A stretch of 64,000 nt of DNA from Planococcus citri. Its lineage: Eukaryota > Arthropoda > Insecta > Hemiptera > Pseudococcidae. Below are positions 14,001 through 23,739 of this stretch, one piece after another; position 1 is the first letter of the stretch, and each line of letters begins with the position of its first letter. Below the pieces are notes generated by a model that was not told the origin of the DNA, did no database searches, and saw nothing but the letters and a program-made list of their open reading frames with translations. The stretch lies in assembly GCF_950023065.1 (NCBI RefSeq), contig NC_088678.1, positions 6,500,580-6,564,579 on the forward strand, in the 5' to 3' direction. The translations under genes were made by a program, and so were the position numbers.

Positions 14001-15242
14001 CTTCAATTCAAAACAAACCTTGTGCCTCTAATTTTATCCTACGACAAAACCGCATGTTCACTTTTATGCGTATCTGAATTAATAACCATACAACTACGAG
14101 TAAGTACTTGTTTTAATCCTCGTAATGATTGAAATTTCAACCACAAAGTACCCGAAAAATTGTCAACATAATTCGTCGCGTAGTATACAAATACAGTACG
14201 CTATATTGCGTTTTAATATGAATTATTTCGACCATAAGTTATTTACACCAAGATACTACATACACATCATGAGGATGAGGAACTATTATTCACTTGATGG
14301 CAAAACGCCACCATAGTTAGAATTTATGGAAAGGAATTTTACCTCGAAAAATATGATCTAATTTTGAAAATCATTACTTCATTTACTACGTTGTTAAGTA
14401 TACTTATACCTATCTATTTTAAGAATAATAACAAATAAAAAACACAAAAGCTCGAATACTTTATCTTATTATCTCTCATTGATATGGATGAAATGTTGAA
14501 ACAGATAGCGAAAAAAAAAGAAAAAAAAATTCGCCATCAAAACAACGTTAGGTTATTGTACTCGAATCTCGATTGTTATGAAAATTGTGATGTGAAGAAA
14601 TTGTAATCAACATTTTAAGACATAAAAACCTTTTACGATTCGAGATGAATTACAACACTTTTCTCCCCTACCTACCTATACCTACCCGTTGTACTTTTAC
14701 TAATCAAAAATGAAAATTAATAATCGCATCAATCGTACGTATAACAATACGATTTAAAAGAGATTATAAATTCGAATGGTCGGTAATATAAGAAGTTGTG
14801 CGATATAAATTTATATGTGTACTTATGGCACATACAATTAAAGTATTACGTTACGTAATCCATTGTATAGGCAATTGCCATATTTCAGGCAAAAAAAACC
14901 TCCCAGAAATAAACGTAAAATACATCTAAATTGTCCTACTCGACCTATACAAGTTGAAATGTACGAATTTAAATTCGAGTTTTAAATTTGCATTAATAAA
15001 AAAGACGAATCAATTGAAGAAGACGAGTGTTGTAACACATTATAGTATATAGGCAGGCATTGCAACCAAAACAAAGATCAGCTGAGCGAGTAAACAAAGA
15101 ACTTTAGTTACCTGTCGAAGTTATTATGTCGTTCGATTAACGATAAATTACTACATTCTAGGATTTTCTTCTTTTCCCATCCTTCTTCGGTTTTCACCCA
15201 TTCTTCGCCCGGAGACCGCCAATCTTTCGAAATAAATGGCAT
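1953..15242 (-). CDS. F-box only protein 25/32 (atrogin-1-like), 5' part of gene
   Basis: This is the N-terminal part of an SCF ubiquitin-ligase substrate adaptor of the FBXO25/FBXO32 family. Proposed exons are 15112-15242, 5486-5533 and 1953-2032. They join with consistent phases (2, 2, 1) and no internal stop. Exon 1 encodes MPFISK followed by DWRSPGEEWVKTEEGW, close to the conserved N-terminus MPF..DWRSPG..W.KT..GW of vertebrate FBXO25 and FBXO32. Exons 2 and 3 give an Asn/Asp/Glu-rich linker, which matches the variable acidic region that follows in the family. The conserved central part and the F-box are missing because the gene continues beyond the left edge. Intron 1 is about 9.6 kb and intron 2 about 3.5 kb, both filled with tandem repeats. 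Family assignment rests on exon 1; the two small exons are inferred from splice sites and phase. Confidence 0.75.
2440..4740. repeat. ATCGAT-rich degenerate tandem array
   Basis: Imperfect repeats of roughly 110-180 bp are built from blocks such as GAATCGATTTTTGGATTCGA, GAGTAATCGATTTTCGATAA and GATCGAGAGTTGATCAAGAA, followed by a T-rich spacer. Longer duplications are visible, for example 3600-3800 against 3970-4200. The array lies in intron 2 of the F-box gene. Its dominant short words, ATCGAT and TCGA, are palindromic. Confidence 0.85.
5486..5533 (-). CDS. Candidate FBXO25/32-like exon 2 (48 nt)
   Basis: It is flanked by a pyrimidine-rich acceptor ending TTTGCAG and a GTGAGT donor. In the phase left by exon 1 it reads YSNEENTCTNPVNTS, polar and Asn-rich like the family's linker. 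Another frame is also open, so the exon is supported by splice sites and phase rather than by similarity. Confidence 0.5.
5534..7540. other. Mostly unique intron sequence
   Basis: This is intron 1 of the F-box gene, AT-rich with T or A runs (about 6521-6537 and 7111-7125). It contains one notable perfect palindrome at 6711-6724, described separately. No exon was recognised. Confidence 0.4.
6711..6724. promoter_or_regulatory. Perfect palindromic RFX-type X-box
   Basis: GTTACCATGGTAAC is a 14 bp perfect palindrome. It fits the known RFX-factor X-box consensus, two inverted half-sites of the type GTNRCC and RGYAAC. It is located in intron 1 of the F-box gene, about 8.5 kb downstream of its start codon. 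Function is inferred from the motif only; a single match of this length could be fortuitous. Confidence 0.45.
7540..10440. repeat. Tandem array, ten copies of a ~310 bp unit
   Basis: Each unit carries the palindrome CTGGAGGCTCCAG, starting at 7600, 7900, 8212, 8519, 8829, 9139, 9453, 9764, 10019 and 10344. Spacings are 300, 312, 307, 310, 310, 314, 311, 255 and 325. Around it are conserved blocks: AACTGGAGAAACTGAAAATC upstream, then CAAATTTTAGCTTTTTTTGT, and GCTGGAGAAAATTTTGAATT downstream. The ninth unit is shortened. The central units are the most alike and the outer ones more diverged, as in an array that grew from its middle. Confidence 0.95.
10441..11913. other. AT-rich intron sequence, no gene seen
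   Basis: This is low-complexity AT-rich intron of the F-box gene. I see no exon, RNA gene or clear element. Confidence 0.35.
11914..13295. mobile_element. Foldback element with ~530 bp inverted arms
   Basis: The left arm (about 11914-12443) is repeated as its reverse complement at about 12751-13295, with only scattered differences. Matched landmarks are GTCATGTC / GACATGAC at the ends, the block around CCCCCTCAGGGGGCGGG, and the block around AATGGCGCTGTAAGTGGGAG. The ~310 bp spacer holds further diverged copies of an internal segment (GCTGAACACGAATATGACGT). No protein is encoded, so this is a non-autonomous foldback or long-arm MITE. I did not identify a clear target-site duplication. Confidence 0.85.
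13296..15111. other. Intron 1 of the F-box gene, proximal part
   Basis: Unique AT-rich sequence with an A run at about 13873-13893. No exon or element was recognised. It ends at the splice donor of F-box exon 1. Confidence 0.4.
15112..15242 (-). CDS. FBXO25/32-like exon 1 with start codon
   Basis: The ATG is at 15242-15240 and the exon ends at a GTAACT donor (15111-15106). It encodes 43 codons plus two bases. The hallmark DWRSPG and GEEWVKTEEGW stretch begins at residue 7, exactly where it sits in vertebrate FBXO25/32. The tail (ILECSNLSLIERHNNFDR) is less conserved. Confidence 0.88.
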
Positions 15243-16640
15243 AATTTTTTTTCCAACTCGATCACAACAAATACATTACAATTGTGCGCAATATAAACAG
15301 GACTACGAACAAGTACACCACAATACGATACTGGTAAAATCAAAACGAATTGCGAATAAGCCTGTGAAATCGAACGACGAACGATTCGTTCATCTAGAAG
15401 GTAACTTGTAAGTACTAAGTACGGTGAGTACGGTGGAAGCGACCGATATGGCGCTATTGTTGGTATAAAATCGATTCTGTGAAGTCGAAAACGACGGAAG
15501 GCGATCACTATTTAGGACAAAAATGATGGCGTTTCACATGCGCGGACAAGTTCACAGCTGATCAGGAAGTGGGTAGAGTTTGAAATTATTTTTTTCATAA
15601 TTAATGTCCAGTGGTCGACACTCACAAGTCAGAACCGTCGTCTGTTTAGTCCAAATGGTTCCTCAGGATGGTGTAATTTTTTACGTAGGTAGGTAGGCTC
15701 TTTGTTTTATCAAAAAGAAACCATCGTGTAATTAAACTTGGTCGTTTATAGTCCAATTCGAAGATTATTTCTCAACTGAGGCGATACAATCGTACGCAGG
15801 ATTCTTTTTAAATTCACGGCTGATTGGATTGGGTTAACTTCGACGAGTTATTAGAACACAGAGAGCTAAATAAAAAACCGCAAAGTCTTCTATTTTTCAA
15901 TTCAACTAAAATTCAACGTAACATAATGAATGGTTAAAACAACACAATATATTGAACGAGGCAAAATCATTTATAAGTACGTAGATAAACTCGAGAAAAA
16001 AAAAACACATCGATAAATTGATTTGATTGAGTGATGATTGATCAATATTGATGCGAGTGAACAAAGAAGTAGTAAACCGGTACATTGTTCTAGAAAAACG
16101 AGCTCCTGAAAATTTCAGCTCGAAAGATTGAGGCCTCTACCATGAAGTATAGGAAAGTTTTTTTTTTTTTTTTTTCAGCATTACAAATTCAGAATAAATT
16201 CTGTTTTTATTTCAAATTCCTAAAATATACGCATACTTGCTTCATTACGATACATTTTGGATTCAAATGGGATTGCTGGTGGCAGGAGGGAGGGGGGAGG
16301 GAAGCTGTGGTTCCAAAATGAAGACCTGAAGTGAGAGAAAATTCGTCTGCGAGTAAATCTTGGCTCGTTGAATTTTTAGATCATAAAGCTCGAATGTTCG
16401 TGCGAGTTAAACAGCGAAGAATAATATTTTAACCCCATGAAACCAATTTTGGGAGAGTTCATTGACCCTAAATGTTTTCAAATGATGAAAATTTGTCGAA
16501 TTCGAGAATTTTTTAATTTAAAATTCGAATGTACGTTCTGTAATTGTGTTTCTAATGCGAAGAATCTAAGGTGGTCCAGTGGGGGGGGGGAGGGGAGTTG
16601 AATGCTTCCAAAATTTTAAAAATGAATAGGTACTCAGTTT
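15243..16640. other. Upstream region of the F-box gene
   Basis: This is the presumed 5' UTR and promoter region of the minus-strand F-box gene. No TATA box at a convincing distance was identified. The sequence is unique except for short poly-A/T runs and G-rich tracts (about 16286-16301 and 16580-16597). Confidence 0.35.
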
Positions 16641-17345
16641 AGTAATTTTTGTACGTTTTAGGTCAAAACATATTTACATTTCTGCTCCAAGTTCTGAAAA
16701 ATAAATGAAATGACCCACAGGAGAGAGGAGGGGAGAAGGAGAGAAGGAGGGGGGGGGAGTAATTTTCTTCCAATTTTCTCAAAATCATGAAAATTTCCTG
16801 AATTTGGGAATTGTATATTCTGAAAATTCCAAGTAAATAGTACTTTGATCGTATTTGCCATATGAAGGACCAAAAGGAGGTCTTAAAAGAGGGGGGGGGG
16901 GTAATTTTCTTCCAATTTTTTCAAAACCATGAAAATTTCCGGAATTTGAGAATTGTATATTCTGAAAATTCAAAGTAAATAGTACTTTGATCGTATTTGC
17001 CATATGAAGGAACAAAAAGAGGTCTTAAGAGAGAGGGGGGGGGGGCGGTAATTTTCTTCAAATTTTTCAAAACCACGAAAATTTTCTGAATTCGAGAATT
17101 GTATACTCTGAAAACTCAAAGTAAATAGTACGTTGATCGTATTTGCCATATGAAGGACCAAAAGGAGGTCTCAAGAGAGAGGGGGGGTAATTTTCTTCAA
17201 ATTTTTCAAAATCATGAAAATTTCCTGAATTTGAGAATTATATATTCTGAAAATTCGAAGGAAATAGTACTTTGATCGTATTTGCCATAATGAAGGACCA
17301 AGAGGAGGTCTTAAGAAGAGGACGGGGGGGGGGGGGGTTAATGGC
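16640..17345. repeat. G-run tandem array, ~143 bp unit
   Basis: Four to five copies are present. The TGATCGTATTTGCC block recurs at 16846, 16988, 17134 and 17273 (spacing 142, 146 and 139). Each unit has a G run of about 7-14, then TAATTTTCTTC, ATCATGAAAATTTCCTGAAT and CATATGAAGGACCAAAAGGA. G runs lie on the plus strand throughout. Confidence 0.92.
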
Positions 17346-17499
17346 TCAAAATTTTTTGAGGATCGGCCTAGACGACTTTCACACTCAATTATACGAATTT
17401 AAAAAAAAACTAATAGGTCTAATAAAATAAATAGCTTACAAAAATTTCTTAAAATGAGCATTTTTGTAATTTTATTTTGGTACGTTTTGCCATTACAAA

Positions 17500-19200
17500 T
17501 TTTGCGGGGAATTTCAACCCCCCTCCTCCCCCTGTCTGCCCCAAATATTTCGCTTTCTAATTAAATACATCAACATTGAAGTACTTCATCGTTCGAAAAA
17601 ATCCTCGAATTCGATAATTTTTCATCATTTAATCAAAACTCGGGACACATGAACCCCCCCCCTCTTCCCACCAAGCTGTGCATCCCACGAGATCAAAATT
17701 ATTCTCCGAGCTCGTTTTTTTTTTTCATTTTTTGGTACATATTATGATAAAATAAGTCAATTACAAAAATACTAAAATATTATTTTCAAAATTTAAAGAG
17801 GATTTAACCCCCCCCCCCCTTCTTAAGACTGTCTTAGGTACTTCATATCCAAAAAAAAAAAATGTAAGCGAAGTGATTAATTTGACATTTAATCGAAACA
17901 ATCCTTAAATTTGGCAAATCTTCAAAATTTAAACAGAAAAATTGGGGCACATGACACCCCCTCCCCCCTACGAGGTCAAAATAATTCTTCACTGCACTTT
18001 TTTATATATTTTTTAGTACTAGGATCAGAGTCAAGGAAGTCAATGCGATGACAAAACGTACGAAAATGACAAAAAACTTATTTTCAAAATTCTTAGAGCG
18101 TTTAATCCCCCCCCCCCCCTTCCCAAACCGCTTAAGAATGGTCCTTCGTATTCAAAATACAATTAAATTAATTAGGTACTTTGATTTTTTGGTCAAAAAA
18201 TTCTCAAATTCAGCACATTTAAATTATTTTTCAGAAAAACTTGGGCACATGACCCCCCCCCCCCCCCTCCTCACCTTAATCTGATGGGTTTCATGGGCTC
18301 AAACATTTTTTTCAGGGCTCATTCTCATTATTATAAAGAAGTCGATGCGATGACGTAACGTACAAAAATTACAAAAATACTCATTTCAAAATTTTTGGGG
18401 CATTCATACCCCCCCCCCCCCCCCCCCTGGTACCAAATCTACCCAAGAACGCTCCTTCGTATCCGAAATAAAAATTGAAGTAATTACCTCGATTTTTCGA
18501 TAAAAAAATTTTCAAATTCAGCACATTTAAATTATTTTTTTTTTAAACTTGGGCACATGACCCTCTCCCTCTCCTCCCTTTTAATCGTATGGGTTTCATG
18601 GACTAAGAAATTTTTTTCTGGGCTCATTCTCATTATTTTAAAGAAGTCAATGCGATGAAGTAACGTACAAAAATTACAAAAATACTCATTTTAAAATTTT
18701 TGGGGCATTCATACCCCCCCCCCTCCTCGGTACCAAATCTACCCAAGAACGCTCCTTTGTATTCGAAATAAAAATTGAAGTGATTACCTCGATTTTTTGG
18801 TAAAAAAATTCTCAAATTCGGCAAATTTAAATCATTTTTTTTAAAAACTTGGGCACATGACTCCCCCTCCTCCTCCCTTAATCTGATGGGTTTCATGGGC
18901 TCAAACATTTTTTTCAGGGCTCATTCTTATTATTTTAAAGAAGTCAATGCGATGACGTAACATACAAAAATTACAAAAATACTCATTTTTAAATGTTTGG
19001 GGCATTCATACCCCCCCTCCCCTCCTCCTCCTCGATACCAAATCTACCCACGAACGCTCCTTCGTATTCGAAATAAAGATTGAAGTAATAACCTCGATTT
19101 TTTGGCAAAAAAATTCTGGAATTCAGCACATTTAATTTTTTTTTTGAGCTATGACCCCCCCCCCTCCACCCCACCCAGAAAATTATTCGTTCACTTTTCA
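17500..19200. repeat. C-run tandem array, ~300 bp unit
   Basis: Five to six copies are present. The GGGCACATGAC block recurs at 17642, 17945, 18243, 18551 and 18851, with a diverged one near 19147 (spacing 298-308). Each unit has two C runs, one after CACATGA and one after GGGGCATTCATA. It also carries the blocks CCAAATCTACCCAAGAACGC and AAGAAGTCAATGCGATGACG. C runs are on the plus strand, opposite to the array on the left, and CCCCTTCTTAAGAC at about 17818 matches the reverse complement of the left array. Confidence 0.92.
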
Positions 19201-20059
19201 ATGAATTTTTTGGTATCTACTAATAAAAATTTAAAAAGTTCATACGCAGAAAAAAATGTAAAAAAATTACAAAAGTTCCTATTTTCCAATTGGGGGGGGG
19301 GGGGGGGGTATTTAAATTTCTCTTTACTCCATTCACTTTACGTCCTTTGTATTCTAAATTTAGTTACAGTATTTACCTAGTTCTAGTTTTCAGTCAACAT
19401 TTTTTTGAATTTGGGAAATTTTTACAAATACAAAAGTTTGAAGAATATGAACCCCTCCCCCCCCCAAACGGGTCCACGGAGGTCAAAATTATCCTTCGAT
19501 GTTTACCTCGCTCAAGTTTTATGATGATTAAATGTTCAAAAACTGGGCCAAAATTTGCTCACATAATACGTGTATTTTTTCATATTTTCGCCTAAATTTT
19601 GGGGTCCCAGCTCCTCCTCCTCCCCCTCCAACAACCTCTTCCGGCCCAAAAAGCATCGTAATAGAGCAAGTATGTCTATATAATGAGAATTCTCAAAACA
19701 AAGAGGTTTTTTTTGAAGTACTGGAAAATACAAAAAAAAAATCTCAAAGGAGGCTTGGGGCATTTTAAAAAAATAAAATTTTAACGTTGAAAATTTTAGG
19801 ACCTTATTTTTTTGGGGAGAAATGAACCGATTTAGTTACTGGGAGCGATTAAATTTGGAGAACATTTTTTCACCATTTATAAAGGCCACCCTAATGGTCA
19901 TCGATGAACATACGTAAACAATTAGCTACATCGATAACACTTCTTCAACAAACAATAAAATGAACGATTATGAAAAAATGAGGGTTGTTCGAACAGGTAT
20001 AAAAAAGCTCTTGAAATTATTCCCATTTCCATCGCTGCACGTCGTCGAACACTCGATCT
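19201..20059. other. Intergenic tail of the C-run region and DPH1 3' flank
   Basis: Further G- and C-runs occur at about 19291-19308 and 19458-19466, then ordinary AT-rich sequence. It should include the 3' UTR of DPH1, but I found no canonical AATAAA on the minus strand close to the stop codon. Confidence 0.35.
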
Positions 20060-20404
20060 TCATAAATTTTTATCCTTATTTTTACACGCTTTCCCGCAGC
20101 ATCCTTCTTTAAACTTGTGATTAGGTGTCCACGGTCCTAGACTGGTTTCGGCGTAGAAATCCATAGGATAATGATCGTCTGGTTCTTGTTTGATAGTCCA
20201 TTCGGCGTGATTAAGTACAACGTTGCCTTCGTAAGGAGTAAGTAAAGGTTTATCGAAGTTCGTTCCCCAGTCTATGGATAATCTGGGACATGCTACTTGT
20301 ATCCAGGCATCTATACTGTTGCCGAATAGTTTCAGTTTATCGGGCATTACTTCGGAGAGTAGGATAACGGTACAGGATTTATTCGAATCGTTGGTTATAC
20401 GTTC
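20060..20404 (-). CDS. DPH1: DPH1 exon 3
   Basis: It begins after GTTAACAG, carries the third cluster cysteine in ACPRLSIDWG, the substrate-side LLTPYE segment and YPMDFYA, and ends with a basic Lys-rich tail before TGA at 20062-20060. Confidence 0.95.
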   Translation of the reverse strand, partial: ERITNDSNKSCTVILLSEVMPDKLKLFGNSIDAWIQVACPRLSIDWGTNFDKPLLTPYEGNVVLNHAEWTIKQEPDDHYPMDFYAETSLGPWTPNHKFKEGCCGKACKNKDKNL

Positions 20405-21624
20405 CTGTTAACAGATAGTAATGTAATAAAGTATACATAATATTATAAAGAGAATAAATCACGACGAATTGAGGTCGTTATCGGTTTGTTTAGTGTTTAC
20501 ACTCACTTTAAGTTGATCGAGTACTTTTGGACTTCCTTGTCTACCTAGTGTGCCTAGAATTAGACCGAATTTTGACGAACTTAAGGCTTTGGTGATAGCT
20601 TGTTGTCTGCTTTCTCGCATGAAATTATGATCGTAGAATTCTTCGGTTATTTTTTTCTCGTATGGATCGTACCTGAAAGACAGAAGGTGTGAAAATAAGA
20701 TCTACACTGAATTAATATGCAGTTGGGTGCTAAAAACACTCACCTGTATGCTTTCAACGTAGGATTAGCGATCATAGCAGCTTCCAAATGGAACCTACCG
20801 TCACCCAAGTATAAAATAATATCGACATCGCTAACGGTAGGAGCAGTACATCCTAAAATCTCTCCAGGAGACAGCGGTTTACTCTGAGGTATCTTAGTCG
20901 AGTATCCTTTCTTTTGTAGCTTTCCATGAGCAGCGTGCAACGATGTTAAGAATTGCACCGTGCTCACAAGAGCTATTCTCGTATCCGGTGCGAAATTATG
21001 GCACACCGTATCGATAAAATGATCGATATTTATTTTAATATCGACAAAAATATATAAAAACTTGATGCCCATGTTCGGATCAATGGGTATTAGGCAACTG
21101 TGACCGTAATGTACTAGTAAATCAACTTGTAACGCTCTGGCAGTGATATCGTCGACGCAACAAGCTCCATAGGTAACATCGCCCATAATAACGGTCTCAG
21201 CTTCGGTAAACTCTTCTATAATATCGCATAATGTGACCGCAAACATCAATAACCCTTCTGGCATTTGTAAAGCAACACGTCGAGCTTTTAGTTGCCTTAT
21301 ACGCCAGATCGTTTTGGGTACTTCGAAGTCGTAGTTTTCAGGTAACACTTTGCAAGCTTGTTTTAATCGTTCGTCGTTCAGGATCTCGGCTGGGATTCTG
21401 CTGACTGTTTTAACCGAAGGTCGGAAGACTTTACGTTCTGTTTTAGCTTTAACTATTACTATATCTTTACTGGTCGATGATGCATCTGGAACCGAGCTCG
21501 ATTCAGGAAGACTAGAATGGTTAGGTTCGACGATGCTGGATGATTTAGCAGATTCGCACAGACCGGTCGACGGTTTGGAACATTCGACTGAGCGAATATC
21601 TCCTTCAGCCTTATCGTTCGTCAT
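20060..21624 (-). CDS. DPH1: 2-(3-amino-3-carboxypropyl)histidine synthase subunit 1 (DPH1)
   Basis: DPH1 works with DPH2 as a 4Fe-4S radical enzyme that cleaves S-adenosylmethionine. It transfers the aminocarboxypropyl group to a histidine of elongation factor 2, the first step of diphthamide synthesis, in the cytosol. Three exons (20744-21624, 20507-20672, 20060-20404) with GTGAGT donors join in phase into 463 codons plus TGA, close to the usual eukaryotic length of about 440. The three cluster cysteines are in place: YGACCVDD (about C155), LGCTAP (about C259) and ACPRLSIDWG (about C388). Other family signatures are LPENYDFEVPKT, QMPEGLL, GDVTYGACC, LGDGRFHLE and LGTLGRQGS. The first ~70 residues are a Ser-rich extension without recognised domain. 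The start is the only upstream ATG in frame. LSM5 diverges about 460 bp away. Confidence 0.96.
20507..20672 (-). CDS. DPH1: DPH1 exon 2
   Basis: It begins after CTTTCAG and reads YDPYEKKITEEFYDH and then LILGTLGRQGSPKVLDQL, typical of the inter-domain region of DPH1. It ends in phase 0 at a GTGAGT donor. Intron 1 is only 71 bp. Confidence 0.95.
20744..21624 (-). CDS. DPH1: DPH1 exon 1
   Basis: It contains the start codon, the Ser-rich N-terminus and the first two of the three domains, with cluster cysteines at about 155 and 259. It ends AAAGCATACAG before a GTGAGT donor, in phase 2. Confidence 0.95.
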
Positions 21625-22082
21625 ATTTTCGATAAGCTAATGGGAACGATTCGAGCTTCGAAACAGGTTCAAACGTTAGCTCGAAACCGAACAACGATAC
21701 ATTGGAATAGTACGAATGTAAAATTTACTAGTAAACCGAGTAATTAATTAAATTATCGTTCGAATTAGAATAATTTCTACATTATTTAGTAGTGTTTTAC
21801 TTTACTTTTACGTTTTTTTCCTATCAAAAAAATCACATTATCAGTTTCGTGATTTTTTTTGTTGGCTTTGGGCTTGGAATTTTTTGTTTACATTTCACCC
21901 CTTCCCTACCCCACTCCTTCGGATATCATTGTTTACTTTTTTCGGCGTGTTTGAATTTGATAAATAATGGCGTTGAAATAAATTGCTAATTAATCGAGAA
22001 TTTTTCTTTAATTTTAATTAAATTCACGATCGAATCGAGTAATATTATCGTCGAATCGTGTCTTCGAAGTGTATACTGCAAA
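21625..22082. promoter_or_regulatory. Divergent DPH1/LSM5 intergenic promoter region
   Basis: The 458 bp between the two start codons must hold both 5' UTRs and both promoters. I see no TATA box at a sensible position for either gene. Both are housekeeping genes, which fits a shared TATA-less bidirectional promoter; that is inferred from spacing only. Confidence 0.6.
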
Positions 22083-22364
22083 ATGAGCTCTTTAACGACC
22101 AACCCATCGAGTATATTACCTCTGGAATTGGTGGATAAATGTATCGGTTCGAGGATGCACATTATTATGAAAAACGATAAAGAACTGTATGGAACTTTAG
22201 TGGGATTCGACGATTTCGTTAATATGCTGATGGAAGACGTCATCGAAGTCGAATACACCGCCGATGGTAAAAGAATAACCAAATTGGAGCAGATTTTACT
22301 CAATGGTAATAATATCGCTATGCTTGTACCCGGTGGTGACTTCGATACCGGTGGTACAGCTTGA
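22083..22364 (+). CDS. LSM5: U6 snRNA-associated Sm-like protein LSm5
   Basis: This 93-residue intronless frame matches LSm5 along its whole length (human LSm5 is 91 aa). LSm5 is a subunit of the nuclear Lsm2-8 ring, which binds the U6 snRNA 3' oligo-U and aids spliceosome assembly. It is also in the cytoplasmic Lsm1-7 ring that promotes mRNA decapping. Visible family features are LPLELVDKCIGSR, the Sm1 motif with GTLVGFDDFVNMLMEDV (about residues 37-53), and the Sm2 motif ILLNGNNIAMLVPGG (about 71-85). The ATG has adenine at -3 and is the first in frame. A single-exon small gene raises the question of a retrocopy, but the frame is intact and the gene keeps its own upstream region, so I treat it as functional. 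Confidence 0.97.
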   Translation: MSSLTTNPSSILPLELVDKCIGSRMHIIMKNDKELYGTLVGFDDFVNMLMEDVIEVEYTADGKRITKLEQILLNGNNIAMLVPGGDFDTGGTA

Positions 22365-22860
22365 TTTTAAGGTTACTCTTTGTAAAAATATTATGTAATA
22401 TAGTTTTTATACGCTTTTCTAACGTGTTTGTGGATTTATTTCGAGTATAGGTGTATGATCTTTCCTTCGAACTGAGTCGAATCAGAATCAGAATCAGAGA
22501 CGGTGATAGGATCACTAGAAACTGTACGTAGAGAGCTTTGATCTTCGAAGTTCGAACTAGTTCGGTCACCAGAGGAAAATATAGATTCAGAATGATCAGA
22601 AGGTTGAAATTTTATGGCTGAAGCTGGAGTTTTAATCTTGGACGAATTTAGAACAAGAAATGACCAGTCGTTTTATTTTTTGAGACATCTTTTCTGGAAA
22701 AATTGCTATCTTCGTACCTGTGAGTCAACGCTGAACTGTGGGATGTGTTGAAAGATTTTTCAAACAGAATAATATGTTCATTGGAATCTCGTGGCTGGTT
22801 TTAGTTATTGGGAAATGAGATTTGTGGCCTCTGCTCCCTCCGATTTTGAAAATGAGGTAT
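22365..22860. other. LSM5 3' flank
   Basis: This presumably includes the LSM5 3' UTR. No canonical AATAAA follows closely. There is a short GAATCA triplication near 22481. Nothing else was recognised. Confidence 0.35.
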
Positions 22861-23660
22861 TCAAACAGCCTGCAAGTTCAGTTACCTGTGATTTTCATCG
22901 AAATGATGCTAAATTGAACCTCGTCCATTGGAACATATCAAGATTTCAAGTATCAAAACAGAAACATACTTGCACTCTGAGTTCATCGCTTTTTACAGAG
23001 GATTCGTTCTTATTCAAAAGCATTCCCTTGGAGAACATTTCTGCATCCGAAAAGACTCTTTTAAGCCCAAAAAATTAGAAAAATTGCCCAAAAATGCAAC
23101 TGATCAACTAAGATTTTTAGAATCGTATTTTCTAGCTGTTATAAGTCGAGTTTGGGCACGATTTCGAGTCTGCTCATTCGTATAGGATATTTTTTTTGGT
23201 CCTAAAAATTTTGAAAAATTGTCCCACAATGGTGAAAAAATGAGATTGGCAACTACAACTTTGGAAATCGTCGTTTATGAACACAAATCGAGTTTTTTTT
23301 TGGAATTGGGACGTGATTTCCAATCTGAAGTTTCGAAAAATTACCCAAAAATGCGATTCGGCAGCTACAGTTTTTGGAATCGTATTTTATAGTCACAATT
23401 CGAGTTTCTTGGGGTTTGAGCACGATTTCGAGTCGGTGCATCCAAAAAGGTATTTTTGGGCCCAAAATTTTCAAAAAAATTACCCAAAAACGGTCGAAAA
23501 ATGCAATTAATTAGCTACAACATTGTGAATCGTATTTTCTAGTCACAACGTACCTTGATTGGTTTTTTTCGTGAAAATCGTGATCAAAAATTTCGAAAAA
23601 ATTGCCCAAAAATGGTCGAAAAATGTGGCTGGGCTGTTACAACTTTGAGCTACAGGCATG
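22860..23660. repeat. Degenerate ~130 bp tandem repeat
   Basis: The block AAATTGCCCAAAAATGGTCG recurs in diverged form near 23080, 23217, 23336, 23476 and 23598. It is accompanied by GAATCGTATTTTCTAGTCAC and GGCACGATTTCGAGTCTG. The same family reappears at 25430-25690, so the foldback element between 23.74 and 25.35 kb probably landed inside this array. Confidence 0.75.
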
Positions 23661-23739
23661 AAATCCACTTTAGTGACTGAAAAATAGAAAAAAAGTGACC
23701 AAAATTTGAGAAATGAGAGCAAAGTATATATCATGTTGG

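Noticed and set aside
22083..22364. LSM5 as a processed retrocopy
   Set aside because: The frame is intact and full length, there is no poly-A tail directly after it and no flanking duplication was seen, and it is paired divergently with DPH1.
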